64,000 nt of DNA from Chytriomyces cf. hyalinus JEL632 (Eukaryota > Chytridiomycota > Chytridiomycetes > Chytridiales > Chytriomycetaceae): the NCBI GenBank assembly GCA_025435555.1, contig JAIWWG010000055.1:1-64000 (forward strand), read 5' to 3'. The position numbers were made by a program, and so were the translations under genes. The notes below the pieces were generated by a model. The model was not told the origin of the DNA, made no database searches, and worked only from the letters and a program-made list of their open reading frames with translations. Below are positions 32,049-41,017 of this stretch, piece after piece. The number at the start of each line of letters is the position of its first letter. Within the stretch, counting starts at the first letter, position 1.

Positions 32049-32649
32049 GATGTTTGTTGCTTCTTTGATTCAATAAAGAATTGAGAGCCTGTCTGAGCAC
32101 TTGAGGTCCAAGGCCCATGTAGTGTTGCAAAACAAAGGTGAAAGGAGATGATTTGGTGGAGCAATTGATTGGCAAATAGTGGTTGGTCATGAAATCCTCT
32201 CACAAAATAAGAGCGCAGCCTTTTAAGTGTTTTATGTTCAGTCTTGTCAAAGCCCTCTGTTACGTAATCAGCCTGATCACGTAACTACCGCTCTCGCCTT
32301 TCAGCTATATTTGGAACCGTTCTTCACAACATTTTTGGAACCGGATTTCGACATGTCGAAATCTCTCTCGCCACTTCCCACGACATTTTTGGAAAACTCT
32401 TTATTTAGAAAACTGGAATTCAATATTTAAAGCGCTCCTCGTTCACTTGAATAAAGCAGCTTCTCTTACAACTCTTAATTCTCTTAAAGACAATCCTCAG
32501 AAAAACTCCTCGTACTCAGAGCCATTCCACACTATTAGCTATTCCGTCCCATCGTCACTGGGCATGCAGGATAGTCGTGGGAACCCTCGCATCCACTGCG
32601 TGGTATGCTGGTTCAAGTCCCCTTTTTGTCACTTTTATCTCTAGCACCG
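32049..32649. other. 3' non-coding part of the transposon
   Basis: About 600 bp after the transposase-like stop without a supported gene. It contains a TATTTAAAG box near 32426 and a pol III B-box-like GGTTCAAGTCC near 32610, followed by T5. No complete tRNA fold could be drawn. Confidence 0.4.
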
Positions 32650-32945
32650 CTTTTCTGCCGATGAAACGGCCGTTTTTCTCCAGCTCATCCGCCGATGATC
32701 TGTGGCTAAAAATCGGGCGACAATCTTCAGTGTCATGCGACCGAATAACGGCCGATTTCAAAAGCGGCCGTTTATTCTCCGCCAATCGGCCCGTTTTTTA
32801 GCAGTTTATTCAACAGTTTACTGACAGGCAAATCAACCGGTCATCGTTGCCGAATCGGTGACGATCCCGGCCGACGCCGATTTCGGCCGAAAGCTTTGCC
32901 GATTCCGCTCCGATTTCTTTCGCGGCCGTTATCGGTCGGTTTTTT
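32650..32945. repeat. right subterminal palindrome cluster
   Basis: The same CGGCCG/ATCGG words as at the left end recur (for example AACGGCCGATTT, GCGGCCGTTTATTC, TTTCGGCCGAAA). This marks the right end of the element, about 45 bp before the start codon of the Cys-rich gene. Confidence 0.7.
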
Positions 32946-32991
32946 CGTTGGCGGTGTTCCAAGCAAACAGAATAACCAACAACAACAAACA

Positions 32992-33843
32992 ATGCAATAC
33001 CCAATCATCCTCTCGGCCTTTGTCGTCCTCGCCTCAGCCAGCAACTACCAAGGGCAAACTGCCTGCGTCAAGGGAACCAGCTGTAACGCGAACCAGCAAA
33101 ACAACAACTTGAATTTCTGCTGCGACGGAACCATGATGCTTACCTGTGGCCCTGCCGGCCCAACTGCTCACTGGCAGAAGAGCTCCGACTGCAAGTCCAT
33201 TGGCCAGTGCTTTGCGGATGCCAACTGGGCTGGATGCACCGGTGACAGCTCGTACGAGAACAACTACAACGACGCTCCTCCCATTTACTACGAGCCAGCA
33301 CCGGCATACAAGCACTCCAACGCCCCACCCAAGGACTACGGCGGCCAATCTGCCTGTGTCCAGGGATCAAGCTGTAACGCGAACCAAAAGAACAACAACC
33401 TCAACTTTTGCTGCGACGGCACCAAGATGCTCACTTGTGGACCTGCCGGCCCAACTGCTCACTGGCAGTACAGCTCTGACTGCAAGTCCGTTGGTCAATG
33501 CTTTGCGGATGCCAGCTGGGCTGGATGCACTGGCTCTGGCTCAGACTCTTCCTACTACTCACCACCAGCTCAGCAGTACAACCAGCCATCCCCACCCCCA
33601 CAACAATACAAGCAATCCAGCCGCATCCGTGTTGCCAACTATGCTGGTTTCGAAGAAGGTGCTTCATGTGTTGGCCAAGAGGGAAAGTACTCTTGCGGTG
33701 AGGGAAACAACAAGATTTACGTCTGTGGCCCAGCTGGCCCAACCGCGCACTGGCAGTACAGCGACAACTGCGGCAAGTACGGACTCATGTGCTCAGTGAG
33801 CAGCGCGTTCTCTGGATGTGTTGAGTCTGGCAAGTACTACTAG
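32992..33843 (+). CDS. secreted Cys-rich repeat protein, three domains
   Basis: Single exon, 283 residues. A signal peptide (M-Q-Y-P-I-I-L-S-A-F-V-V-L-A-S-A) is followed by two near-identical domains of about 55 residues: A-C-V-x-G-x-S-C-N-A-N-Q, N-F-C-C-D-G-T, L-T-C-G-P-A-G-P-T-A-H-W-Q, D-C-K-S, G-Q-C-F-A-D-A. Then come Pro/Tyr/Gln-rich linkers and a third related domain ending C-V-E-S-G-K-Y-Y. The Cys pattern is reminiscent of small chitin-binding modules such as CBM19, but the match is not secure. Likely extracellular or wall-associated. A transposon ends only about 45 bp upstream of the start codon. Confidence 0.8.
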   Translation: MQYPIILSAFVVLASASNYQGQTACVKGTSCNANQQNNNLNFCCDGTMMLTCGPAGPTAHWQKSSDCKSIGQCFADANWAGCTGDSSYENNYNDAPPIYYEPAPAYKHSNAPPKDYGGQSACVQGSSCNANQKNNNLNFCCDGTKMLTCGPAGPTAHWQYSSDCKSVGQCFADASWAGCTGSGSDSSYYSPPAQQYNQPSPPPQQYKQSSRIRVANYAGFEEGASCVGQEGKYSCGEGNNKIYVCGPAGPTAHWQYSDNCGKYGLMCSVSSAFSGCVESGKYY

Positions 33844-33964
33844 TCCAGTGGCTTTGACAACGCGCTCCATTCTTTGCACTTTTTCCTTTCAACAAGGCAA
33901 CGTAATAAACATGCTGTGATATCCTGATTCAAACCTGTTCAAAATGCGTTTTTCTTTTTCTCTT

Positions 33965-33990
33965 CTTTGAACACTTCGTGTTGAACACAT
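33965..33990 (+). promoter_or_regulatory. TTGAACAC motif pair before a Cys-rich relic
   Basis: TTGAACAC occurs twice within 20 bp, separated by TTCG, forming a partly palindromic site. It is followed by a TATA-like ACATAATAAACAT. The site lies about 60 bp upstream of the Cys-rich relic at 34047. Confidence 0.45.
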
Positions 33991-34046
33991 AATAAACATC
34001 AACCCTCACCAACCCTCACCAACCAAAACATCCAGCAAACACCGCA

Positions 34047-34340
34047 ATGCTGCACTTTGGACCAGAGGGACAGACAGCGCAACGTCAGCTGTGATGGTCC
34101 CTACATGCTCACATGCAGTCAAAGCAGCCAGTTCGCTCGCTGGATGTACTCTTTCGATTGCGGCTCTATCGATGGGACATGTTACTCTACGAGGAATCTC
34201 CCGAGGAACCGGCCCCCGTCGTCAACGAGCAGGCACCGTTATCACCAGCGCCACTTAACCCTGAGCAGCAAAACTTGTCAAAAAACTGCGGCGGCCAATC
34301 CGTATGCGTGAAGGGTGCAAGCTGCACATTAACACGTGGA
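34047..34340 (+). pseudogene. relic of a secreted Cys-rich gene
   Basis: Fragments match the Cys-rich family in more than one frame: M-L-H-F-G-P near the start, then C-D-G-P-Y-M-L-T-C and F-D-C-G-S-I-D-G-T-C (compare D-C-K-S-x-G-Q-C). A second unit opens with C-G-G-Q-S-V-C-V-K-G-A-S-C and stops. An early stop follows the first 13 codons and the signal peptide is missing. It sits directly before the decayed zinc-protein gene. Confidence 0.7.
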
Positions 34341-34488
34341 TGAGTCCCCGACGCAGAACTGACCACACAACAGAGTATACCTGCGATGGAATCCAGTCTG
34401 AAACAGAGAGAAGGATAAAAAATTAGCCTGAAAAGAACCGTGACAAAGCATTACCAAACAAACAAAACACCAAAGACGACAAACAGAA

Positions 34489-35119
34489 ATGGCCGCTTCT
34501 TCAGAATCCCAAGTCCACTTCTCCAACCCAGAGCGCGACTCAGTCAACGAAGCCCTTCACTTCCTTGCGACCACCCATGACTCTGTTTACAAAATGAGAC
34601 TCAACGCGGATGTACTTGTCATGATTTGCGCGCACCTACCTCCATCAATCTGCGGATTCTGTCGAAAAATCCGCGTCCGGGAAATTTGATTGTTCTCGAT
34701 GCCACAGCGAGTTCTTGTTTTGTGTGAGATCGATCCCCGGGCTTGCAGGCTTACAAGATCAAAGAGGCAAACAAGTCGCAGTTGGTGCCCAACTCGAACG
34801 GCTTCAAGTGTATGAGAGGGTGTGAGGGACGGATCTGTGCTCGATGCGTGCAGGCTCATAACGACGGACCGTTTAAATGCTCCCAGTGCGACCACTCGTT
34901 TGTCTTTTGCTGTCGGTGGCATGGACCGTTTTTGCATCGGCGTCACTTAAGTTGGATTTCTCTTGGACACCGCGTCGATGCCAAGCATCGCTCAATCTAA
35001 CTGCTCATAACAGTGTCACCTTGAATCAACTTCATAGGAGCGCTTTATATCATAGACTGGGAATTGCAGAAGAGTTCAGTGACGCAAAGGCAAGCTTGGA
35101 TGTTCAGAGTGTGGGTTGA
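34489..35119 (+). pseudogene. zinc-binding F-box-like protein, decayed copy
   Basis: Starts M-A-A-S-S-E-S-Q-V-H-F and aligns with the intact gene at 36804-37433. After L-C/I-C-G-F-C the frame is lost near 34670 and again near 34740. Further on, C-M-R-G-C-E-G-R-I-C-A-R-C and S-F-V-F-C-C-R-W-H are preserved. After C-C-R-W the sequence switches to the segment shared with the inverted repeat (starting CACTTAAGTTGG at about 34946), and only the last codons (S-L-D-V-Q-S-V-G, stop) reappear at the end. The middle of the C-terminus is therefore replaced. Confidence 0.75.
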
Positions 35120-35300
35120 TTTCAATTATAGCTTCATTTGTGTGTTTGGTTTTGTTCTGAGAAACGCGTTGGGCGCCGTATAGCTCTCTTCAAATGCAAG
35201 CATGAAATGCGCTTAGGATTCTTGATACACTGCTTGGCATGGTTCTTTTGGCGGTAAAGAAAGTTGTGAATGAACCCAGCAATTTTCAGTATTCCAGTTC
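34934..35300. repeat. right copy of a long inverted repeat
   Basis: Nearly identical to the reverse complement of 12719-13075. Here it joins the broken zinc-protein gene to the helical-repeat gene that follows. Confidence 0.85.
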
Positions 35301-35323
35301 TCAAACAACCGTGAAATCGTGAC

Positions 35324-36358
35324 ATGGACATCATTACTTGCGGAGAATTCGAAGGTGTCCGAAAGTGTGAAACTGACGCCGCAGTCGCATTACTTTCGAA
35401 AGACGGGTTTTGTACTCGTGCAGATGCCCTTCTACCTGTTTTGGACATGTTGTCAGAGAAACTGGGGACAAAATTGGCTGTCACCCTGCTTTCGAAAGGC
35501 AAATTTTGTGCTCGTGCAGAGTCTCTGGTTCCGGTTGTCAACGCACTTTTTGAAAAGCTCGGGACGGATTCTGCAGTTAGGCTGCTTTCTTCGAGCAGTT
35601 TTTATGCGCATTTGGATGCTGTTCTTCCAGTCCGATATGCCTTCAGAGAAGATTGGGACAAAAAATGCAGTCGCGTTGCTTTCGACGGACAGTTTTTGTG
35701 CGCGCGCAGATTCTCTGCTTCCAGTTTTGGACATTCTTTCAGAGAAATTGGGGATGGAATCGGCAATTGCGCTGCTTTCAACTTTGCTGATCATGAGGCT
35801 CTACTTCCTATTGTCAGCACACTCTCCAAGAAAGTGGGGACGAAATCTGCTGGCAAGCAGCTTTTGTCAACCGGATTTTGTGCTCACTTTAAGACCCTTG
35901 TGCCAATATTGGACTCGTTGTCAAAAGCAGTTGGGGCGAAATCTGCAGTGGCATTGCTTTCGAGAGATAGCTTTTGTTCTCGTGCTGAATCTCTGCTTCC
36001 AGTCTTGGATCGTTTATCAGATCAACTAGGAATTGAATCTGCTGTCCGTCTACTATCCTGTGACGGATTTTGTGTGCATGTTGATGAGTTGATGGATAAA
36101 TAAAAACGCGCTATTCCAGTTCTTTCAATTCCTTACCTGGTTTCGATGGACGCATCGCAATGGCGATAGTTTATGGAGTTTATTCAAACTGCGCAGCCTG
36201 GGGATACGTCGCCGTATTTGAAATCATACAAGACTTTAACTTGTAAAAAGATTGGTTGGGGAACATGCGCGGATTTGTATCGGCATGCATCTCAGCATGA
36301 GATGACAACAGCCGGGCTTGAGAGATTGGTGGATGAAAACGAGCAGAAAACATTATAA
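35324..36358 (+). pseudogene. 32-residue helical-repeat protein, frameshifted copy
   Basis: Same repeat family as 13252-14290. From the ATG at 35324 three repeats are in frame. The frame then shifts near 35630 for about two repeats, and returns near 35770, where part of a unit is deleted. Three more follow, ending at a TAA near 36101. The remaining C-terminal domain (ending W-G-T-C-A-D-L-Y-R-H-A-S, then E-Q-K-T-L) is open again at 36173-36358. Readable variable pairs after 'LLS' include KD, KG, SS, TD, RD and CD. The lesions are different from those of the left copy, so the two decayed independently. Confidence 0.75.
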
Positions 36359-36540
36359 TTTTCCTTCTCTTGCGGCTGATATATGTCTTCTTGTATGCAT
36401 GGCCTCTGGCAAAAAATAGACCACAGATTCAATGAATATAAAATCATTGCACTGAGACTCTGGCCGTGATACCTGAGGAGGGCATCTGTAGTACATGCGG
36501 TTCGGGGGCAAGTGTAATTGGTTGTTTTTTGGAAGGGCAG

Positions 36541-36615
36541 TCACTTGAGTTGGATATCTTTCGGACACCGCGTTTGTGAAAAGCATCGCTCGATCTAACT
36601 GCTCATAACAGTATC
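36541..36615. repeat. third, partial copy of the inverted-repeat segment
   Basis: CACTTGAGTTGGAT, GGACACCGCG and ATCTAACTGCTCATAACAGT occur in the same order and spacing as at 34946 and on the minus strand at 13060. It lies about 190-260 bp upstream of the intact zinc-protein gene, so it may be a promoter-associated piece. Confidence 0.75.
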
Positions 36616-36803
36616 GGTCGCGATAAATCAACTGAATCATCTATCGATGGGTCTTAAACGTACAGTAGACTATACTTGAGATGGAATCTCGACTGATGGA
36701 GAGAGCAGGTTACCAAACAAAAAAAAAAAAAAAAAAGGAGTCTGAAAAGACACCAAAAAAAAACACAATTACCAAGACAAAACCCAAAAATACGACAATC
36801 AGA

Positions 36804-37433
36804 ATGGCCGCTTCTTCAGACTCAGAGCAATTTCGAGTTCATTACTCCGACCCCGAAACATGCTCAGTCAACGAAGTCCTTCATTTCCTCGCCGCCACGC
36901 ACGACTCTGTGTTTAAACCGAAACTCAGCGCGGACGTTCTCATCCTGATCTGCGCATTCCTACCTCCATTATGCGGATTCTGTCAAAGAATCCACGACCT
37001 TTGGAAGTTTGATTGCTCCCGCTGCCATGGCGAAGTCGTGTTTTGTAGAAACACCCCGTGCTTGGAGGTCTACAAAATCACAGAAGCAAACAGTTCTGGT
37101 CTGACCTCCAATTCGAGCGGCTTCAAGTGTATGAGAGGGTGCGAGGGACGGATCTGTCCTCGATGCGTGGAGGATCTCGACTATGGACCATTTCTCTGCC
37201 ACAACTGTTCGTACTCGTTTGTCTATTGCTGTCGCTGGCGTAGGATTTGTGACGAGTGTTTTGAGGTGTTTGCTAGGCTGGACGACATGCCAGATAGTTC
37301 TGATGATGAAGAAGGGAATGATGAAGACGTGCATGATGACGAGTTGCTGGCGGCATTCCTGCAGAACAGCGGCAATTCAGATCTTAGCCAATCCGGCGCA
37401 AAGGAGAGCTTGGATGTGGAGGAAGTGGGTTGA
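36804..37433 (+). CDS. zinc-binding protein with F-box-like motif, intact copy
   Basis: Single exon, 209 residues. Residues about 37-55 (K-L-S-A-D-V-L-I-L-I-C-A-F-L-P-P) resemble the first helix of an F-box. Cys pairs follow: C-G-F-C, C-S-R-C, C-M-R-G-C, C-P-R-C, C-H-N-C, C-C-R-W, C-D-E-C. They fit two or three zinc-ribbon or RING-like sites. The C-terminus is acidic (D-D-E-E-G-N-D-E-D) and ends S-L-D-V-E-E-V-G. If the F-box reading is right, it could be an adaptor of an SCF ubiquitin ligase; that is inference. An A17 run lies in the leader. Confidence 0.65.
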   Translation: MAASSDSEQFRVHYSDPETCSVNEVLHFLAATHDSVFKPKLSADVLILICAFLPPLCGFCQRIHDLWKFDCSRCHGEVVFCRNTPCLEVYKITEANSSGLTSNSSGFKCMRGCEGRICPRCVEDLDYGPFLCHNCSYSFVYCCRWRRICDECFEVFARLDDMPDSSDDEEGNDEDVHDDELLAAFLQNSGNSDLSQSGAKESLDVEEVG

Positions 37434-37933
37434 TTGGCATTTTCTCGCGTTGGCCGTGTTGTAGGGAAAGGACGCTTGAAGAAATGTTGAACGATAAACT
37501 GCTTGCTTTAAAATCAGACGCGTATATAAACGCCAAGTTCGATCTGCCAATCCCACATCGGTTCTTGCTTGATGCCATAGCCGCTTGACTGTCTTCTTTC
37601 GTGCGCTACACGCAGTTTAAAACATATCTTCGCTTGAGAAATCTTCGTTGTAAATTCCGCACGATGATGAACCTTCTTTCTGTTTGAACAGATGTGCAGA
37701 CACGGAAAATCATATAAAAACGCGACTCCTTGATTCTGACGTACTTATATAAAAAAAGGATGTTTGCTTTTACTTCACTGCGAATAAAAGTACAAGTCAC
37801 TCTGATGCAACCATGCAATGCTGCATTGCCGCTATTTAAAGCTCTCATATTCACTTCGGCAGGATTTCCAATCGTCTCCTCCCCACCGCTGGTCGACAGA
37901 CACTTTGGGAGGTTTGAGGCAGTCTTGGAACAT
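37434..37933. other. intergenic, no gene seen
   Basis: About 500 bp. Short frames on both strands have no motif or splice support. Confidence 0.4.
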
Positions 37934-39189
37934 GTCCGATTTGGAGGATGACGCAAGCTCCATTTCCAACAAAGAGTATCAGCGCATGCTTGGCGCTAAC
38001 CACTTTATTTATACTTGGAGTCACATGATATAGATAAAAAGGGTCCGAAAATGGCAACGCATCTCCCGCACCCGTCCAAGGAGAAGACGCTCGATACAAA
38101 CGCAAATTCAGCATCCCGATTCTGTACTACAATCCGGATACTTTTGTTGTGGTGGACAAACCGTTCGACGTGCGCATCGACGGAGACGCATCGCAGTCAC
38201 CGACCCTGCAAAGCCTTCTTGATGCAGCCTTCCCGCAGCATGCACCGCTGCGTCTTGTTCATCAGCTGGATCATGTGACAAGGTGACTTGATATCTTGGC
38301 AGTCTTCATTGCGCGTATACAATCCACATATATTTGGGAACAGAACGTCACTCTCTGACAAACTCTTTTATATTCTATTATTGTTTCTTCAGTGGCGTTC
38401 ATGTCTGGGGCACCAGTTCCAGCAGCGAAAGACCAGAAAAGCGTATTCGGCCATTGTCGCAGGATTTGTACTCGCGTCAGACTTTTTCATCAATAGCCCG
38501 ATTGCTGATATGCTGTTTGACGAGAGGAAGCGGATGTGTGTGGGGTATGTACCTGTCGACTTTTTTATTCCACGATTTTGCTGAAGACGCAGAAGTTCGG
38601 AGAGCAATCCAGGGAGGGAAGCTGAAACTCACGCGACTGTAGTCAAGAGAGGATACATGAAATTTGCGGGTTCAGATCGAATCAAGAAAGTTTCCTTGCT
38701 GGAGCTGAAACCAGAGTCAGGCAGGCGGCATCAGCTGGTATGAACACGACGAAAAAAATTAACGCACCGTATCTCTAACCAACTCGTGTTCTCGTCAGCG
38801 TGTCCACGGCGCATATTGGGCATCCAATAGTTGGGGATGTTTTGTATGGACGCCCTTTCAGCACAGACTCCCCTCGAACCATGATACACGCCAAATCTCT
38901 TTTTATGCCATTGCCGCATGAGGGTGATCTCTTATTTGTACTGTCTTTTTTTTCTTTCAACGCGTTTGCCCAACTTAAACATGTTTTTCAGGAAGCCCCC
39001 GACCCATTTCCAGATTTTCTCATGAAAGATGAATAAGTTACTAAGGAAATTCGAAAACTCGCAGATTTACCCTCGAATATACCAAAAATATGGATGCGAT
39101 ATGGTCTGGACGGGACGCCAGTGACGGACGAAGACTTGCAGATAAACGAGCGAGCAACTACCGACGTCGATTCGTCCAGTGTCAAATAG
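37934..39189 (+). pseudogene. RluA-type pseudouridine synthase (RPUSD1-like), decayed
   Basis: Pieces in order: P-I-L-Y-Y-N-P-D-T-F-V-V-V-D-K-P, then L-V-H-Q-L-D-H-V-T-S-G-V, which is the catalytic motif with the aspartate and the HQLD form seen in RPUSD1. Next come K-T-R-K-A-Y-S-A-I-V-A-G, L-K-P-E-S-G-R-R-H-Q-L and A-H-I-G-H-P-I-V-G-D. Introns are recognisable near 38282-38391, 38545-38583 and 38738-38799. Frames differ between the first exon and the next, after S-G-V, and before A-H-I-G-H. A TAA at 39037 interrupts a C-terminus that otherwise runs to 39189. Several independent lesions indicate a non-functional gene. Confidence 0.65.
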
Positions 39190-39391
39190 TTGGAATTAAA
39201 TAAAATAGAATGAGACTTGGCGGTGGCTGAGTGTACCTGTTTTCGTGCAGGGTCTCTTCTTTTTTTTTTGACCCGCCGAAATCAAAAATCAAAAGAATCC
39301 GTCGAACGCGTTCGTAATTCTCAAAACACACTTCTCGCGTTTCTTTTTCGATCGTGGCGGTTGATTCAGGCGCAAGTTGGACGCGAGATTG

Positions 39392-40870
39392 ATGGACTCG
39401 AAAGACATGCTCGGAATGAACTGCGTTCACCCTTGTTTGAAAGAGCAGAAGGATATGCCAGAAGGGTCTACATCTCATTCTCAGGTGTGTTTACATCTGT
39501 ATATGTTTATGTTAACTGTTGCTGAGTTCTTCTTTCAGCGTCACACCAACGCATCAGAAAACACAGCAGCAGTGAATGCAAGACCGCTGCCTCACGCCTT
39601 GACGCAACCCGAGTCACATGCCATAACTGATCCAAACATACACCTCCCACCGTTGAATGCGCGCAGCTGTCCAAACACGCTCGGAATGAGCGCACGAACC
39701 GAATCGCACTTCTTCAGCCACAAACCAGGCCACATCCAACCCATCCATCACAACAAAGTGAACGAATTCGGGCTCACGCTGGAGCAAATGAATGACTTGA
39801 TTTCAAGTTTCCAAGAAATGAGAGAAATTCCAGAGCCGGATATTTTTGAATACTTTGTGAACGATATTTCGGATCCCGACGCTGACCTGCAGAACGAACT
39901 GGACCCAGCACCAAAAGAGCATGCGAAAACAAATTCGGAAGAGACGAATACTTCAACAGCAGTCAAACAAGCCGGACTCCCCTTCCCAACACCCATGCCC
40001 ACGCGTGGAACTACTCCAGCCGCAAGGTTCAAGACCCTCCCAATCCTGCAAAATATGAGCCCGTTCCATACGGATCAAGTCACGCTTTATGCTGCTCAGC
40101 ATCCAGTGGTGGATCTGGCTCCAGCGAAAAACGATTCCTTTGTTAGCCGCTCCTTATTGGAGGGAAAGTGCATGTCTTCTTCGCCAAAGCAAATGATTCC
40201 GATTTCACCATCAGAAGTGTTGAAACATATTTCTACATACACCCTGCTTAATTCTACTGCAGCAGCAGCAGAAGTAAACTTAAATGGATTCACAAAGATT
40301 ACTCCAACGGCACAACCTCAATCCCACCAACAATCATTCCATTCCAGTTTAAATCCCATCCCTCAATCCAGCCCCACGCCGTCCCCATGCAACATCTCAG
40401 AACCATTCCGCCCGAAAAAGCAGTTGCCTCTAAATTTCGCAAATCCCGTTAAACTCGAAACGTCCGAAACATCGCCCGCCCAATCCTCTTCATCATCAGT
40501 CACATCAGCCTCAGCGATGCAATCTGCGGACACAGAAAGACGCAGCATCAGGCGCGGGAAGCAATGTCGCAACGCGTGTGTGCATTGTAAACGGAGCAAC
40601 AAGAAATGCGAAGATGTTCGACCGTGTTTGCGATGCGTGCAAACGGGGATGGAAGATTCGTGCGAAGATGCGCCGAGAAAGATGCGGCACGGGCAGCGGA
40701 GAAGAGGGCCGTATCGGCGGAAGGAGGAGGTTATTGCGTTTGATTACTCATCGATTGTGGAAAGAAAGTTACCCGAGAGACTGAGCAGTGTGTCGAGCAC
40801 TGGGTCTCCCATCGTGAAGCCTCAGAGGGAGGTTCATCATTTCTTGCCACGGATGGGATACTTCGAGTGA
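39392..40870 (+). CDS. Zn2Cys6-type transcription regulator
   Basis: About 492 codons from the ATG at 39392; a possible 54-nt in-frame intron (39485-39538, GTGTGT to TTTCAG) would shorten it by 18 residues. Near the C-terminus lies one Zn2Cys6 cluster, spacing C-x2-C-x6-C-x5-C-x2-C-x8-C, containing A-C-V-H-C-K-R-S-N-K-K-C and followed by a basic patch with R-R-R-G-P-Y-R-R-K. The long N-terminal part is Ser/Pro-rich and disordered. Clusters of the K-R-S-x-K-K-C type occur in fungal regulators with the cluster at the C-terminal end. Target genes unknown; nuclear location expected. Confidence 0.8.
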   Translation: MDSKDMLGMNCVHPCLKEQKDMPEGSTSHSQVCLHLYMFMLTVAEFFFQRHTNASENTAAVNARPLPHALTQPESHAITDPNIHLPPLNARSCPNTLGMSARTESHFFSHKPGHIQPIHHNKVNEFGLTLEQMNDLISSFQEMREIPEPDIFEYFVNDISDPDADLQNELDPAPKEHAKTNSEETNTSTAVKQAGLPFPTPMPTRGTTPAARFKTLPILQNMSPFHTDQVTLYAAQHPVVDLAPAKNDSFVSRSLLEGKCMSSSPKQMIPISPSEVLKHISTYTLLNSTAAAAEVNLNGFTKITPTAQPQSHQQSFHSSLNPIPQSSPTPSPCNISEPFRPKKQLPLNFANPVKLETSETSPAQSSSSSVTSASAMQSADTERRSIRRGKQCRNACVHCKRSNKKCEDVRPCLRCVQTGMEDSCEDAPRKMRHGQRRRGPYRRKEEVIAFDYSSIVERKLPERLSSVSSTGSPIVKPQREVHHFLPRMGYFE

Positions 40871-41017
40871 AGGGGAAGACTTTGCTTTCTTCCATTTGCT
40901 TCTTCACAGTTTTTGGCGGTATTCATTCTATTGCGTTTGTATATGTGTTGTACTTGGTAGTTACATAAAAAGGTATATAAATAGAGACATACTGACGGCG
41001 TTTTTAATAGTCCCAAA

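Larger units (their letters stand above)
27590..32945. mobile_element. DNA transposon with divergent transposase-like and accessory genes
   Basis: About 5.35 kb bounded on both sides by regions crowded with CGGCCGAT/ATCGGCCG words (27620-27800 and 32650-32945). Inside are two divergent multi-exon genes, both apparently intact. The ends show similar but not perfect inverted sequence (left CACGGGCGAAATCGGCCGAT, right CCGACCGATAACGGCCG on the minus strand). A target duplication could not be fixed by eye. Subterminal clusters of a short palindromic word are known from large fungal and animal cut-and-paste elements. Exact ends are uncertain by tens of bases. Confidence 0.65.

Noticed and set aside
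32556-32635. Possible tRNA or tRNA-derived SINE (GGTTCAAGTCC B-box-like word with a T-run after it)
   Set aside because: The stem around the B-box-like loop does not pair and no acceptor stem or anticodon arm could be drawn.
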